Shown: positions 8,147 to 16,118 of the stretch, one piece after another | How the letters are laid out: the number at the start of each line of letters is the position of its first letter | Position numbering within the stretch: the first letter of the stretch is position 1 | Assembly: GCF_947500075.1 (NCBI RefSeq) | Contig: NZ_CANMQS010000004.1 | Coordinates: 535,278 to 599,277 of the forward strand | Source of the DNA: an uncultured Sulfitobacter sp. | GTDB lineage: Bacteria > Pseudomonadota > Alphaproteobacteria > Rhodobacterales > Rhodobacteraceae | Direction: 5' to 3' | Length of the DNA: 64,000 nucleotides | The notes under the pieces: model-generated | Seen by the model: only the letters and a program-made list of their open reading frames with translations | Told to the model about the DNA's origin: nothing | The model's database searches: none | Made by a program: the position numbers and the translations under genes

Positions 8147-11100
8147 ATGAGCACACGCCTCGCCAACGGCGGTCGCCTGTTGAACACCGACAGGCCGCTG
8201 AATTTCACCTTCAACGGCAAACAGATGCGCGGATACGCAGGCGACACGCTTGCCTCTGCGCTTCTGGCCAACGGCCAGATGATGGTGGGCCGCTCGTTCA
8301 AATATCACCGCCCGCGCGGGCTGGTGGCCTCAGGCGCGGAAGAACCCAACGGGCTGGTCAACCTCGGCAGCGAAGGGAAATTCGAACCCAACGCGCGGGT
8401 CACCACCACCGAACTCTTCGAGGGGCTTAAAGCCGAAAGCCAGAACCACTGGCCCAGCCTCGAATTCGACGTCGGTGCGATCAACGCCAAGCTCAGCCGC
8501 TTCCTGCCCGCCGGGTTCTATTACAAGATGTTCATGTACCCCCAAGCGGCGTGGAAACACGTCTATGAGCCGATCATCCGCAAATCCGCGGGCCTGGGAA
8601 AAGCGCCGCAGGCACGCGATGACGATACCTATGAACATTTCTACGCCTTCTGCGATGTGCTGGTCATCGGCGGCGGTGTGGCGGGCCTCACGGCGGCGCG
8701 GACAGCGGCGCGGGCAGGGGCGCAGGTCATGCTGGTCGAACAGACCGAACATTGGGGCGGTCGTGCCCCCGTGGACGGCGGCAGCATCGACGGCAAGCCT
8801 GTGGATAACTTCGTGGAAGAAATCCTCTCCGAGTTGAAATCACTGGACAATGTCCAGCTTCGCACACGCACCATGGGCGCGGGTGTCTATGACCACGGAT
8901 ATGTCACCTGTTACGAACGCCTGCGCGATCATGCGCCGGATACGCCGGGGCCGCGGCATCGCCTCTGGCGTGTGCGCGCCGCACATGTGGTAACCGCAAC
9001 GGGTGCGCTTGAGCGCCCCCTCAGCTTTGCGGGCAACGACATCCCCGGTGTCATGCTGGCCTCTGCTATGCGCGACTATGTGGTCAACTACGGGGTCTCT
9101 ACGGGCGACCGCACGGTGGTCGTGACCAACAACGACAATGCTTACCTAACGGCAATTTCGCTCAAGCATGCTGGGCTCGACGTGCCTGCGATCCTTGACA
9201 CCCGCGCCCTGCCGCAGGACAGCGAACTGGTCGCACAGGCCCGCGCGCTGGGCATCCGCATCCTGATGGGCCACGCCATTTCATCCGTCAAAGGCACCAA
9301 GCGCGTGACCGGTGTCGCCATTTGCAGCCAGGCCGGCGAAGGTGCGGTGCTGGAAGAGATCCCCTGCGATGCCGTCGCCATGTCCGGCGGCTGGTCCCCG
9401 GTGGTGCACCTGTGGTCCCATTGTGGCGGCAAGTTGGTCTGGAACGCCGAAAAGGCCTGTTTTAGCCCAGATGTGGATAACCCGCCCAAAGGCGCGGACG
9501 GCATGGGGTTTGTGACAACCGCAGGTTCGGCCTCCGGCGTTTTTGCGCTGGATGACGTGCTCTGCGATGCCCATGCGGCGGGCGATGGCGTGGCCACCAC
9601 GCTCGACTTCAAACTGCCCAAGGGGGACAGCGCCCCCAAAGCCACCCGGCGCGAAGAAGCGCCGCTCATGCCTGTCTGGATGATGCCCCAGGGCGCGTCC
9701 GTCAAACTGCGCGAAAAGGCCTGGCTCGACTATCAGAATGACGTGAAGGTCTCCGACGTGCGGCTGGCCGCGCAGGAGGGCTTCGTCTCGGTTGAGCACA
9801 CCAAACGCTACACCACGCTGGGCATGGCCACTGATCAGGGCAAGCTGAGCAACATCAACGGTCTGGCGACCCTCGCGGGTGCCTTGGACACGGACATTCC
9901 AAGCGTCGGCACCACCACCTTCCGCCCGCCCTATCACCCGATCGCCATGGCCGCCATCGGGGGCGAAGCGCGCGGCGATGTGTTCCAGCCCATCCGCCGC
10001 ACGCCCCTGCACAACTGGCACGAAGCCAACGGCGCGGAATTCGAACCCGTCGGCCAGTGGCGCCGCCCCTATGCCTTCAAACGCGCAGGCGAAAGCACCC
10101 ATGACGCCGTGATGCGCGAAGTGAAGAACACCCGAGAGAAGCTGGGCCTTCTGGACGCCTCCACTCTGGGCAAACTGCTGGTCAAAGGCCCTGACGCAGG
10201 TCGGTTCCTCGACATGCTCTACACCAACATGATGTCGACCCTGAAACCCGGCAAATGCCGCTATGGCCTCATGTGCTCCGAAAACGGCTTCCTCATCGAC
10301 GACGGCGTTGTCGCGCGGATTGATGAGGACACATGGCTCTGCCACACCACCACGGGCGGTGCAGACAGCATCCATGCCCATATGGAGGAATGGCTGCAAA
10401 CCGAATGGTGGGACTGGAAAGTCCACGTCGCCAACCTGACCGAGCAATACGCGCAGGTCGCCGTGGTCGGCCCCAACGCACGCACCGCGTTGGAAAACCT
10501 CGGCGGCATGGATGTCTCACGCGAGGCACTGGGGTTCATGGAGTGGACCGACGGCACGCTGGGCGGCTTTCCCGTGCGCGTCTACCGCATCTCCTTCTCG
10601 GGTGAGTTGTCGTATGAGATCGCCGTAGAGGCGAGCCATGGGCAGGCGTTCTGGGATGCGTTGATGGCCGTTGGTGCGGATCTGGGCGTGATGCCTTACG
10701 GCACCGAATGCCTGCACATCCTGCGGGCGGAGAAGGGCTTCATCATGATCGGGGATGAGACCGACGGCACGGTGATCCCGCAGGATCTGGGCCTGCACTG
10801 GGCGCTCAGCAAAAAGAAAGACGACTACCTTGGCAAACGCGCGCAGGCGCGCAGCCACATGGCTGATCCCAACCGCTGGAAACTGGTCGGGCTTGAGACC
10901 GTGGACGGCAGCACATTGCCCGATGGGGCCTATGCGGTGGGCGCGGGCACCAACGAGAACGGCCAGCGCAACATGATCGGGCGGGTGACCTCGACCTACC
11001 ATTCCCCCACGCTGGACCGCGGCATTGCCATGGGGCTGGTCCTGCATGGCCCGGACCGCATGGGGGAGGTGATCGACTTCCCCGGTACCGATGGCAAGAC

Positions 11101-11164
11101 CTATCAGGCCCGCATCGTTGACCCGGTTTTCTATGACAAGGAAGGGGAGAAGCAGAATGTCTGA
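8147..11164 (+). CDS. soxA: Sarcosine oxidase, alpha subunit
   Basis: The 1005-residue large subunit. The N-terminal part (residues 15-75) has the small fold with FNGKQMRGYAGDTLASALLANG and RSFKYHRPRG. An FAD/NAD-binding domain follows, with GGGVAGLTAARTAARAGAQ near residues 175-193. The C-terminal third (from about residue 600) is an aminomethyltransferase (GcvT-like) domain that binds folate and makes methylene-tetrahydrofolate. The length matches the family. The stop overlaps the soxG start by 8 nt. It is separated from soxD by a hairpin array, which may change its expression relative to soxB and soxD. Confidence 0.96.
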   Translation: MSTRLANGGRLLNTDRPLNFTFNGKQMRGYAGDTLASALLANGQMMVGRSFKYHRPRGLVASGAEEPNGLVNLGSEGKFEPNARVTTTELFEGLKAESQNHWPSLEFDVGAINAKLSRFLPAGFYYKMFMYPQAAWKHVYEPIIRKSAGLGKAPQARDDDTYEHFYAFCDVLVIGGGVAGLTAARTAARAGAQVMLVEQTEHWGGRAPVDGGSIDGKPVDNFVEEILSELKSLDNVQLRTRTMGAGVYDHGYVTCYERLRDHAPDTPGPRHRLWRVRAAHVVTATGALERPLSFAGNDIPGVMLASAMRDYVVNYGVSTGDRTVVVTNNDNAYLTAISLKHAGLDVPAILDTRALPQDSELVAQARALGIRILMGHAISSVKGTKRVTGVAICSQAGEGAVLEEIPCDAVAMSGGWSPVVHLWSHCGGKLVWNAEKACFSPDVDNPPKGADGMGFVTTAGSASGVFALDDVLCDAHAAGDGVATTLDFKLPKGDSAPKATRREEAPLMPVWMMPQGASVKLREKAWLDYQNDVKVSDVRLAAQEGFVSVEHTKRYTTLGMATDQGKLSNINGLATLAGALDTDIPSVGTTTFRPPYHPIAMAAIGGEARGDVFQPIRRTPLHNWHEANGAEFEPVGQWRRPYAFKRAGESTHDAVMREVKNTREKLGLLDASTLGKLLVKGPDAGRFLDMLYTNMMSTLKPGKCRYGLMCSENGFLIDDGVVARIDEDTWLCHTTTGGADSIHAHMEEWLQTEWWDWKVHVANLTEQYAQVAVVGPNARTALENLGGMDVSREALGFMEWTDGTLGGFPVRVYRISFSGELSYEIAVEASHGQAFWDALMAVGADLGVMPYGTECLHILRAEKGFIMIGDETDGTVIPQDLGLHWALSKKKDDYLGKRAQARSHMADPNRWKLVGLETVDGSTLPDGAYAVGAGTNENGQRNMIGRVTSTYHSPTLDRGIAMGLVLHGPDRMGEVIDFPGTDGKTYQARIVDPVFYDKEGEKQNV

Positions 11165-11729
11165 TCCTGTATCTGCTCTCAAGAACGCCTCGGACAGCAC
11201 TGGAATCGTTCAGATTTCCGAAGTTGGCCCCGCTGGTATGATCACCCTGCGCGGCGATCTGGCGGACAAGGCGCTGATCAAAGCCGCGGTTGCCGCAGGC
11301 GGCGTGAACCTGCCTGAACAACGCCGCATCAACACCGAAGGCGACCGCGGCATGGCGTGGATGTCCCCCGATGAGCTGCTGATCCTGTGCCCCTACGCGG
11401 AAGCCAAGGACCGCACCGCCGATCTGGCAGCGGCCGTAGCGGGGCAGTTCGCGCTGGCCGTCAACGTCTCCGACGCCCGCGTGGTGTTTGAACTCAAAGG
11501 CCCCCACGCCCGCGACGTGATGGCCAAACTCGCCCCGGTCGACCTGCACCCAAGCGCCTTCACCCCCGGCATGTTCCGCCGCACCCGACTCGCCCAGGTC
11601 GCGGCAGCACTCTGGATGCCGCAGGAGGATTGCTTCCGCATCGTCTGTTTCCGATCCGTGGCACAATACGTCTTTGACCTGCTCAACGTTTCCGCAATGC
11701 CGGGGTCTGAGGTCAATTACTACGGATAA
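11157..11729 (+). CDS. soxG: Sarcosine oxidase, gamma subunit
   Basis: The 190-residue subunit completes the soxBDAG heterotetramer. Segments such as ITLRGDLADKALIKAAV, NTEGDRGMAWMSPDELLIL and FRSVAQYVFDLLNVSAMPGS are typical of SoxG. The ATG at 11157 lies inside the soxA 3' end, with GAAGGGGAG as ribosome site, so translation is coupled. No folate-metabolism genes (glyA, folD, purU) follow, unlike in some other sox operons. Confidence 0.92.
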   Translation: MSDPVSALKNASDSTGIVQISEVGPAGMITLRGDLADKALIKAAVAAGGVNLPEQRRINTEGDRGMAWMSPDELLILCPYAEAKDRTADLAAAVAGQFALAVNVSDARVVFELKGPHARDVMAKLAPVDLHPSAFTPGMFRRTRLAQVAAALWMPQEDCFRIVCFRSVAQYVFDLLNVSAMPGSEVNYYG

Positions 11730-11812
11730 GTCTACACCGTCTGGTTGTGTGATCGTCAAATGAGCTCTATGTTCATTGGTGTTGAGTTTGTGTGTTTTTG
11801 AGAGTTTGTTTG

Positions 11813-12226
11813 ATGAAAAAGATTTTGCTGTCTGCCGTTCTGGCCCTCACCGCCTCCGCAGCCCAAGCCGCGCCCGGCTACATGTACGATTGTGACATGA
11901 CTTATGTGAAACAGGGCAAGGGCTGGGTATCCCCCAAGATCGCTTTTGTCCTGCCCGGAGACGGCACCGTAAAGGTGGTCGATGCTGTCACGCTCCATTT
12001 CAACAAGGAGCCGTTGCCCGGCACGATCGTCCGGGAGAATGACAAACGGCTGGTGATCACCTGGACCATCAACAATGCACGCGCTGACAGTGGCCAGACG
12101 TTCAACAACTTTCAGTACCGCGCCTCGATCTCCAAATCGAGCGGCGGCATTGAGCTGACCCTGCGCCCCGGCCACTACGACACGGGCCTGCGCAGCCCCG
12201 GCTCCTGCCGCAAGCGCACCAGCTAA
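11813..12226 (+). CDS. Secreted protein of unknown function, paralogue 1
   Basis: The 137-residue precursor begins with a clear Sec signal peptide (MKKILLSAVLALTASAAQA, cleavage before APGY). The mature part has two cysteines (YMYDCDM and PGSCRK), probably a disulfide, and an all-beta look. It aligns throughout with the next gene: Y-x-C near the N-terminus, GWV(S/P), G(D/Q)G(T/S)xK(V/I)VD, and a final (S/T)C(R/A)x(R/K). No known domain was recognised. The start was placed at the signal peptide Met rather than at an upstream in-frame codon. Confidence 0.78.
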   Translation: MKKILLSAVLALTASAAQAAPGYMYDCDMTYVKQGKGWVSPKIAFVLPGDGTVKVVDAVTLHFNKEPLPGTIVRENDKRLVITWTINNARADSGQTFNNFQYRASISKSSGGIELTLRPGHYDTGLRSPGSCRKRTS

Positions 12227-12228
12227 CA

Positions 12229-12290
12229 CAAACCGCTTCGGCGGTTTGGCGACGACCCTTACGCCTTGAAGCGCCGGGATGCCCGGCGTT
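12229..12290. other. Two hairpins between the secreted paralogues
   Basis: A perfect UUCG-capped stem CAAACCGC-TTCG-GCGGTTTG (12229-12248) follows the first paralogue by 2 bp, and a second stem AAGCGCCGGG-at-CCCGGCGTT with one bulge lies at 12269-12290. Neither has a U-tract. They may be an attenuating or 3'-end-protecting structure. Confidence 0.6.
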
Positions 12291-12320
12291 CTGGGGCGGT
12301 AACAACCTGATCGGAGTGCA

Positions 12321-12785
12321 ATGATGAAAAGTCGTATGCCCGGCCTCGCGGCCGCAACCATCGTATCGGGGATTTTGCTTGCTCCGCCAGCGTTGGCGGG
12401 CGGGATGGCTTATAATTGCACGATCAAGCAAACCGCCGGACCGGGCGGGTGGGTGCCCCGCGATTTGACAATGGTGTTTGATGGACAGGGCAGTGCCAAA
12501 ATCGTCGACGATCATACGCGGGGCTATAAAGCCGCCCCCCGGCCTGTCCGTGTGCGCCAAAAGGGGGATGCGCTCAAGTTGCGTTGGTCTTACGGGATGA
12601 TGGCTGATGTCTATGATAACCCCATTCCCTCGTTCATATTCTCGGGCACATTGGACACCAAAACAGGCAAGATCAAAGTGCGCGGCAAGCCTCAGCGATA
12701 TAGCGAGTCGGTGCGGGGCAACGGCACTTGTGCACTGCGCAAAAACCTTTCTGATAAAGAGGTGAATCGTCTCCTCAGGGGTTGA
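12321..12785 (+). CDS. Secreted protein of unknown function, paralogue 2
   Basis: The 154-residue precursor has a signal peptide ending APPALA|GG. The mature part (GMAYNCTIKQ..., GGWVPRDLTMVFDGQGSAKIVD, ...GNGTCALRK) matches paralogue 1 in order and spacing of the two cysteines and the G-G-x-K-I-V-D strand, so the pair arose by tandem duplication. It carries an extra C-terminal tail (NLSDKEVNRLLRG). There are two adjacent ATGs; either could be used. Function is unknown; export to the periplasm or cell surface is inferred from the signal peptide. Confidence 0.75.
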   Translation: MMKSRMPGLAAATIVSGILLAPPALAGGMAYNCTIKQTAGPGGWVPRDLTMVFDGQGSAKIVDDHTRGYKAAPRPVRVRQKGDALKLRWSYGMMADVYDNPIPSFIFSGTLDTKTGKIKVRGKPQRYSESVRGNGTCALRKNLSDKEVNRLLRG

Positions 12786-12795
12786 CTTCAGCCCG

Positions 12796-12834
12796 TTTCG
12801 GTCGATGTGTGAGGCACATGCAAAATAACCGAAA
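12796..12834. promoter_or_regulatory. Nested dyads upstream of sodB
   Basis: Perfect arms TTTCGGT (12796-12802) and ACCGAAA (12828-12834) enclose a second dyad, ATGTG-tgagg-CACAT (12805-12819). They stand 12 bp upstream of the sodB ATG and could be an operator or a 5'-UTR stem. No specific regulator is claimed. Confidence 0.4.
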
Positions 12835-12845
12835 GGGCCCTCTCC

Positions 12846-13445
12846 ATGGCTTTTGAACTCCCCGATCTTCCCTACGCCCACGACGCCCTTGCCGCCAACG
12901 GCATGAGCGCGGAGACGCTGGAATTCCACCACGACAAGCACCACAACGCCTATGTGGTCAACGGGAACAAGGCGATTGAAGGCACCGAATGGGCTGGCAA
13001 ATCCCTCGAAGAGATCATCGTTGGCACCTATGACGCCTCTGCCGTCGCACAGAACGGGATCTTCAACAACATCAGCCAGTTGTGGAACCACAACCAGTTC
13101 TGGGAGATGATGAGCCCCGGTGAAAGCAAGATGCCCGGTGAGCTGGAAAAAGCCATCGTGGAGAGCTTTGGCTCTGTCGACAAGATGATGGATGACTTCA
13201 AAGCCGCAGGCGCGGGCCAGTTCGGTTCTGGCTGGGCGTGGCTGGTCAAGGACGCGGATGGCGGGCTGAAGGTCACCAAGACTGAAAACGGCGTGAACCC
13301 GCTGTGCTTTGGTCAGACGGCGCTGCTGGGCTGTGATGTGTGGGAGCATTCCTATTACATTGATTTCCGCAATGCCCGGCCGGGGTATCTGGCGAACTTC
13401 CTGGACAATCTGGTGAACTGGGAGAACGTCGCTTCCCGTCTGTAA
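12846..13445 (+). CDS. sodB: Iron superoxide dismutase
   Basis: The 199-residue cytoplasmic enzyme dismutates superoxide to peroxide and oxygen. All four metal ligands are visible: His28 in FHHDKHHNAYV, a His in LWNHNQFW, and Asp plus His in CDVWEHSYYIDF. The GQF and FNNISQ features fit the Fe/Mn family, and the MAFELPDLPYAHDALA N-terminus is close to FeSOD; metal preference cannot be fixed from sequence. The last codons (VNWENVASRL-stop) are the first unit of an 86-bp tandem repeat that continues past the stop. Confidence 0.96.
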   Translation: MAFELPDLPYAHDALAANGMSAETLEFHHDKHHNAYVVNGNKAIEGTEWAGKSLEEIIVGTYDASAVAQNGIFNNISQLWNHNQFWEMMSPGESKMPGELEKAIVESFGSVDKMMDDFKAAGAGQFGSGWAWLVKDADGGLKVTKTENGVNPLCFGQTALLGCDVWEHSYYIDFRNARPGYLANFLDNLVNWENVASRL

Positions 13446-13617
13446 CGGCCAGCGTTGCGCTCCCAGTCACCTACGCCCGCCGCTGTGCGGCAGTCTGGGT
13501 GAACTGGGAGAACGTCGCTTCGAGGCTGTAACGGCCAGCGTTGCTCTCCCAGTCACCTACGCCCGCCGTTGTGTGGCAGTCTGGGTGAACTGGGAAAACG
13601 TCGCTTCGCGTCTGTAA
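13413..13617 (+). repeat. sodB: 86-bp tandem repeat carrying the sodB tail and stop codon
   Basis: Units begin at 13413, 13499 and 13585 (exact 86-bp period; the third is partial). Each starts with ten codons reading VNWENVASRL and a TAA. The copies differ there only at synonymous positions (tcc cgt / tcg agg / tcg cgt, gag / gaa). The rest of each unit holds an inverted partial copy of the tail (AGCG...CTCCCAGTCACC against GGTGAACTGGGAG...CGCT), so each full unit can fold into a long hairpin spanning the stop. Confidence 0.9.
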
Positions 13618-13627
13618 ACAACGCCAC

Positions 13628-13668
13628 GGAAATTTCGAAATTTCCGGCCCGAATTCTTCGAAGAATTC
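13628..13668. repeat. Double-hairpin module, copy 1
   Basis: Two adjacent near-perfect AT-rich palindromes, GGAAATTTCGAAATTTCC (13628-13645) and GAATTCTTCGAAGAATTC (13651-13668). The same two-stem layout recurs at 13729-13770, on the other side of the probable sodB terminator. Confidence 0.8.
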
Positions 13669-13680
13669 GATGCCTACATC

Positions 13681-13716
13681 AAGCGTCTCGCCTCACGGCG
13701 GGGCGCTTTCCTTTTT
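13681..13716 (+). terminator. Rho-independent terminator after sodB
   Basis: AAGCGTCTCGCC-tca-CGGCGGGGCGCTT forms a GC-rich stem with G-U wobbles in the forward direction and is followed by TCCTTTTT. It ends the sodB transcript about 235 bp after the stop codon, beyond the tandem repeats. Confidence 0.7.
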
Positions 13717-13728
13717 GCAACGGGGGGC

Positions 13729-13770
13729 GGAAACTTTGAAAGTTTCCGGTCAGAATTTTTGAAAAATTCT
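13729..13770. repeat. Double-hairpin module, copy 2
   Basis: GGAAACTTTGAAAGTTTCC (13729-13747) and AGAATTTTTGAAAAATTCT (13752-13770) repeat the layout of the module at 13628-13668 with altered but still self-complementary stems. It ends 9 bp before the stop of the convergent LOG-family gene. Confidence 0.8.
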
Positions 13771-13779
13771 GCGCTCCCC

Positions 13780-14358
13780 TCAGCCAAAGTGCGCTTTCAA
13801 AGCGGTCAGTGTCGCAGCCGCATCCGGCACTTCGCGCACAAATCCCAACAGGCTTGCATCGGCAAAGCCCCGCGCCACCACATGCGCCAGAAGCTGCATG
13901 AAAGGCGTCCAGTATCCATCTGTATTCACGATAAAAATAGGTTTCTCGTGCAGCCCCAGTTGACGCCATGTCAGCGCTTCGAACAACTCGTCCAAAGACC
14001 CTGCACCCCCCGGCAAGACCACCACTGCGTCGCAGTTCATGAACATGACTTTCTTGCGCTCGTGCATCGTCTCGGTCACCACATAGGTGGTCAGGTCCGT
14101 TTTGCCGACTTCCCAATCCACCAGAAGCTGCGGGATGACGCCAAAGGTGGTCCCGCCCGCCGTCTGCGCCGCCCGCGCCACGCTCCCCATCAGACCCACA
14201 TCGCCCGCCCCATACACCAGCCGCATCCCCGCCGCCGCCAGCCCGGCTCCCAGCGCTTCGGCCTCGCGGGTGAACGCCGGATCATCGCCGGGACGCGAGC
14301 CGCAATAGACGCAGACCGATTTTTGGGGGGCAGGTTGGGTCATTACAGCGCCTTTCAC
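13780..14358 (-). CDS. LOG-family protein (TIGR00730-type, nucleoside 5'-monophosphate phosphoribohydrolase-like)
   Basis: The 192-residue Rossmann-fold protein has the LOG-family start VCVYCGSRPGDDPAF and a nucleotide loop VVLPGGAGSLDELFEALTW. Family members release free base from nucleoside monophosphates, including cytokinin riboside monophosphates. The canonical loop is PGGxGTxxE; here it reads PGGAGSLDE, with Thr replaced by Ser but the catalytic Glu retained. The gene is convergent with sodB, from which it is separated by about 330 bp made almost wholly of repeats and a terminator. Confidence 0.88.
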   Translation of the reverse strand: MKGAVMTQPAPQKSVCVYCGSRPGDDPAFTREAEALGAGLAAAGMRLVYGAGDVGLMGSVARAAQTAGGTTFGVIPQLLVDWEVGKTDLTTYVVTETMHERKKVMFMNCDAVVVLPGGAGSLDELFEALTWRQLGLHEKPIFIVNTDGYWTPFMQLLAHVVARGFADASLLGFVREVPDAAATLTALKAHFG

Positions 14359-14445
14359 GGAGAAATCATCGACTGAGAGCAGCGGGTCTTTTGACCCCTG
14401 TTACCGCCGCTGATAGAAAGCCTCAACCTTGTGGGGGGTGTTGGC

Positions 14446-15939
14446 ATGAGCGGAAGCGGATCAGGTCTGAGTGGTGCGGCCGGCCTGTGGCTGGCGGCGG
14501 GCGCCAGCGTCGTCATCGTGGGCGGTGCCGCGTGGTACAGCTTGGGCCGGTCCACGGATGTGTCTCAAGCCGCTCTTGTCCCGACCCAGGCCCCCCCGGT
14601 GGCAGCGGCGCCTGCCCCGGACCCCGTGGTGGAGCGTGAAGAATCGGCAGAAGCCGAGCCGCCTGTCGAAACCACCGCCACAGAGGATGTGAGCCCTGCG
14701 GAAGACATGGCCCGCTCCGCCCCAGCTCCAGTCCCGGACCCGATCCTGCCTGCCTTTGATGAGGTCCGCCGCGAAGGCGACGGGATGACCATCATCGCCG
14801 GTCGGGCCGCCCCCGGTGCGGTCCTGAGCGTGCTGCAAAACGGAGTGGAGGTGACACGTGTCACTGCCGACAGCAGCGGTAAATTTGCCACCTTCCTGAT
14901 GATCCCGCCCAGTGGCGAGGGCCATGTTTTGAGCCTTGAGCAGATCGTGGACGGGCAGGTGCTGGCCTCTGATGATCAGATCATCCTTGCGCCGATTGCT
15001 GTTGCAAAAGCACCGGCAGAGGACACTGCGCAAGAAGACGTCGCCCTTGCCGAAGCGACCCCTGAGCCGGCACCCGCCCCCGAGACGCCCGCTGTCGCCG
15101 CCGAAGAACGGCCAACAGAGGAAGCCCCCCCCGCCGAGGTGGTTGCAGAAGCGGTTGAGGTGCCGCGCACGCAAACCACCACCGCTGAGGCGGCACCCCC
15201 CTCCGATGCGCCGGATCCCCCCCAGACGACAGTCGCCACCGCACCTGCCACGCCCGCACCGCAGGCCCTTGCAACCGACACCGCTACATCTGCTCCCCAG
15301 CCGCCAGCTGACGATCCGCCCGCGCAGCCGGTGGACGTCGCCGTCGCGCAGGTCGACCCGCCTGCCACCCCCAGCGCAACCGCGCGCCCCACACCCGCAG
15401 CGCCCACGGCATCCGTGGTGTTGAAATCCACCTCTGACGGGGTGGAACTGCTCAACACCCAGCCGCCTGAGGTGATGAAACGCGTGGCACTCGACACGAT
15501 CAGCTATTCCGATCTGGGGAATGTGCAGCTGTCGGGCCGTGCGCAGGTGAAAACCCAAAGCGTGCGCGTCTATCTTAACAACGCCCCCATCGCGGACCTT
15601 GCGGTGGACGCAGCAGGTCGCTGGCGCGGTGATCTGCCGGACATTGACGAAGGGGTCTATACCCTGCGGGTGGATGAGGTGGCCGCGGACGGCTCTGTCA
15701 CCAGCCGGGTGGAGACACCGTTCAAACGCGAAGACCCCGCTGTGCTGGTGCAGGCGGCGGCCGATCAGGACGGGCCGCTCAAACGCATCACCGTGCAGCG
15801 CGGCAACACGCTCTGGGCGATTGCGCGGGAGCGTTATGGCGATGGGCTGCTCTATGTGCGGGTGTTTCAGGCCAATGCGGATGATATCCGGGATCCGGAT
15901 CTGATCTATCCCGGACAGGTGTTTGATTTGCCGGACTAG
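14446..15939 (+). CDS. LysM-domain envelope protein with Pro/Ala-rich linker
   Basis: About 497 residues. An N-terminal hydrophobic helix (AAGLWLAAGASVVIVGGAAWYSL) anchors or exports the protein. Around residues 85-170 there is an Ig/carboxypeptidase-like strand region (GRAAPGAVLSVLQNGVEVTRVTADSSGKF). A long low-complexity stretch rich in Ala, Pro, Glu and Thr follows, then a second beta region (GRAQVKTQSVRVYLNNAPIADLAVDAAGRW). The C-terminus is a LysM peptidoglycan-binding domain (ITVQRGNTLWAIARERYGDG...LIYPGQVFDLPD). It probably binds murein in the periplasm. The ATG after GGGGGGTG was preferred to an upstream GTG. Confidence 0.85.
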   Translation: MSGSGSGLSGAAGLWLAAGASVVIVGGAAWYSLGRSTDVSQAALVPTQAPPVAAAPAPDPVVEREESAEAEPPVETTATEDVSPAEDMARSAPAPVPDPILPAFDEVRREGDGMTIIAGRAAPGAVLSVLQNGVEVTRVTADSSGKFATFLMIPPSGEGHVLSLEQIVDGQVLASDDQIILAPIAVAKAPAEDTAQEDVALAEATPEPAPAPETPAVAAEERPTEEAPPAEVVAEAVEVPRTQTTTAEAAPPSDAPDPPQTTVATAPATPAPQALATDTATSAPQPPADDPPAQPVDVAVAQVDPPATPSATARPTPAAPTASVVLKSTSDGVELLNTQPPEVMKRVALDTISYSDLGNVQLSGRAQVKTQSVRVYLNNAPIADLAVDAAGRWRGDLPDIDEGVYTLRVDEVAADGSVTSRVETPFKREDPAVLVQAAADQDGPLKRITVQRGNTLWAIARERYGDGLLYVRVFQANADDIRDPDLIYPGQVFDLPD

Positions 15940-16010
15940 GCCATAAGGGGCTGTGCGGGATCGGCTCTGGCAGCGCGGGAGGATGGGACGGGACTGGGGC
16001 CAGCCCCAGA

Positions 16011-16046
16011 CCCCGGGTTTTTTGAACCATTTGGAAGAGGGCGGAG
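16011..16046. repeat. Partial copy of CCATTTGG palindromic repeat (family 2)
   Basis: CCCCGGGTTTTTTGAACC followed by ATTTGGAAGAGGGCGGAG is the right arm of the family 2 palindrome. It lies between the LysM gene and the ABC transporter gene; the left arm is absent. Confidence 0.7.
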
Positions 16047-16118
16047 TTGCAGCGATGCGGGCACTGGCAAGTCGGGGTCCTGAGGGCTATGTAACGGTCA
16101 ACCTTTGGAAAGCCCCAG

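Noticed and set aside
13413..13617. The 86-bp tandem repeat as a CRISPR array
   Set aside because: Only three units, no unique spacers, and each unit overlaps a copy of the sodB tail.
14461..15558. A 365-codon open frame antisense to the LysM gene
   Set aside because: Arises from the Ala/Pro-rich low-complexity linker; Arg/Gly/Cys-rich product is a shadow.
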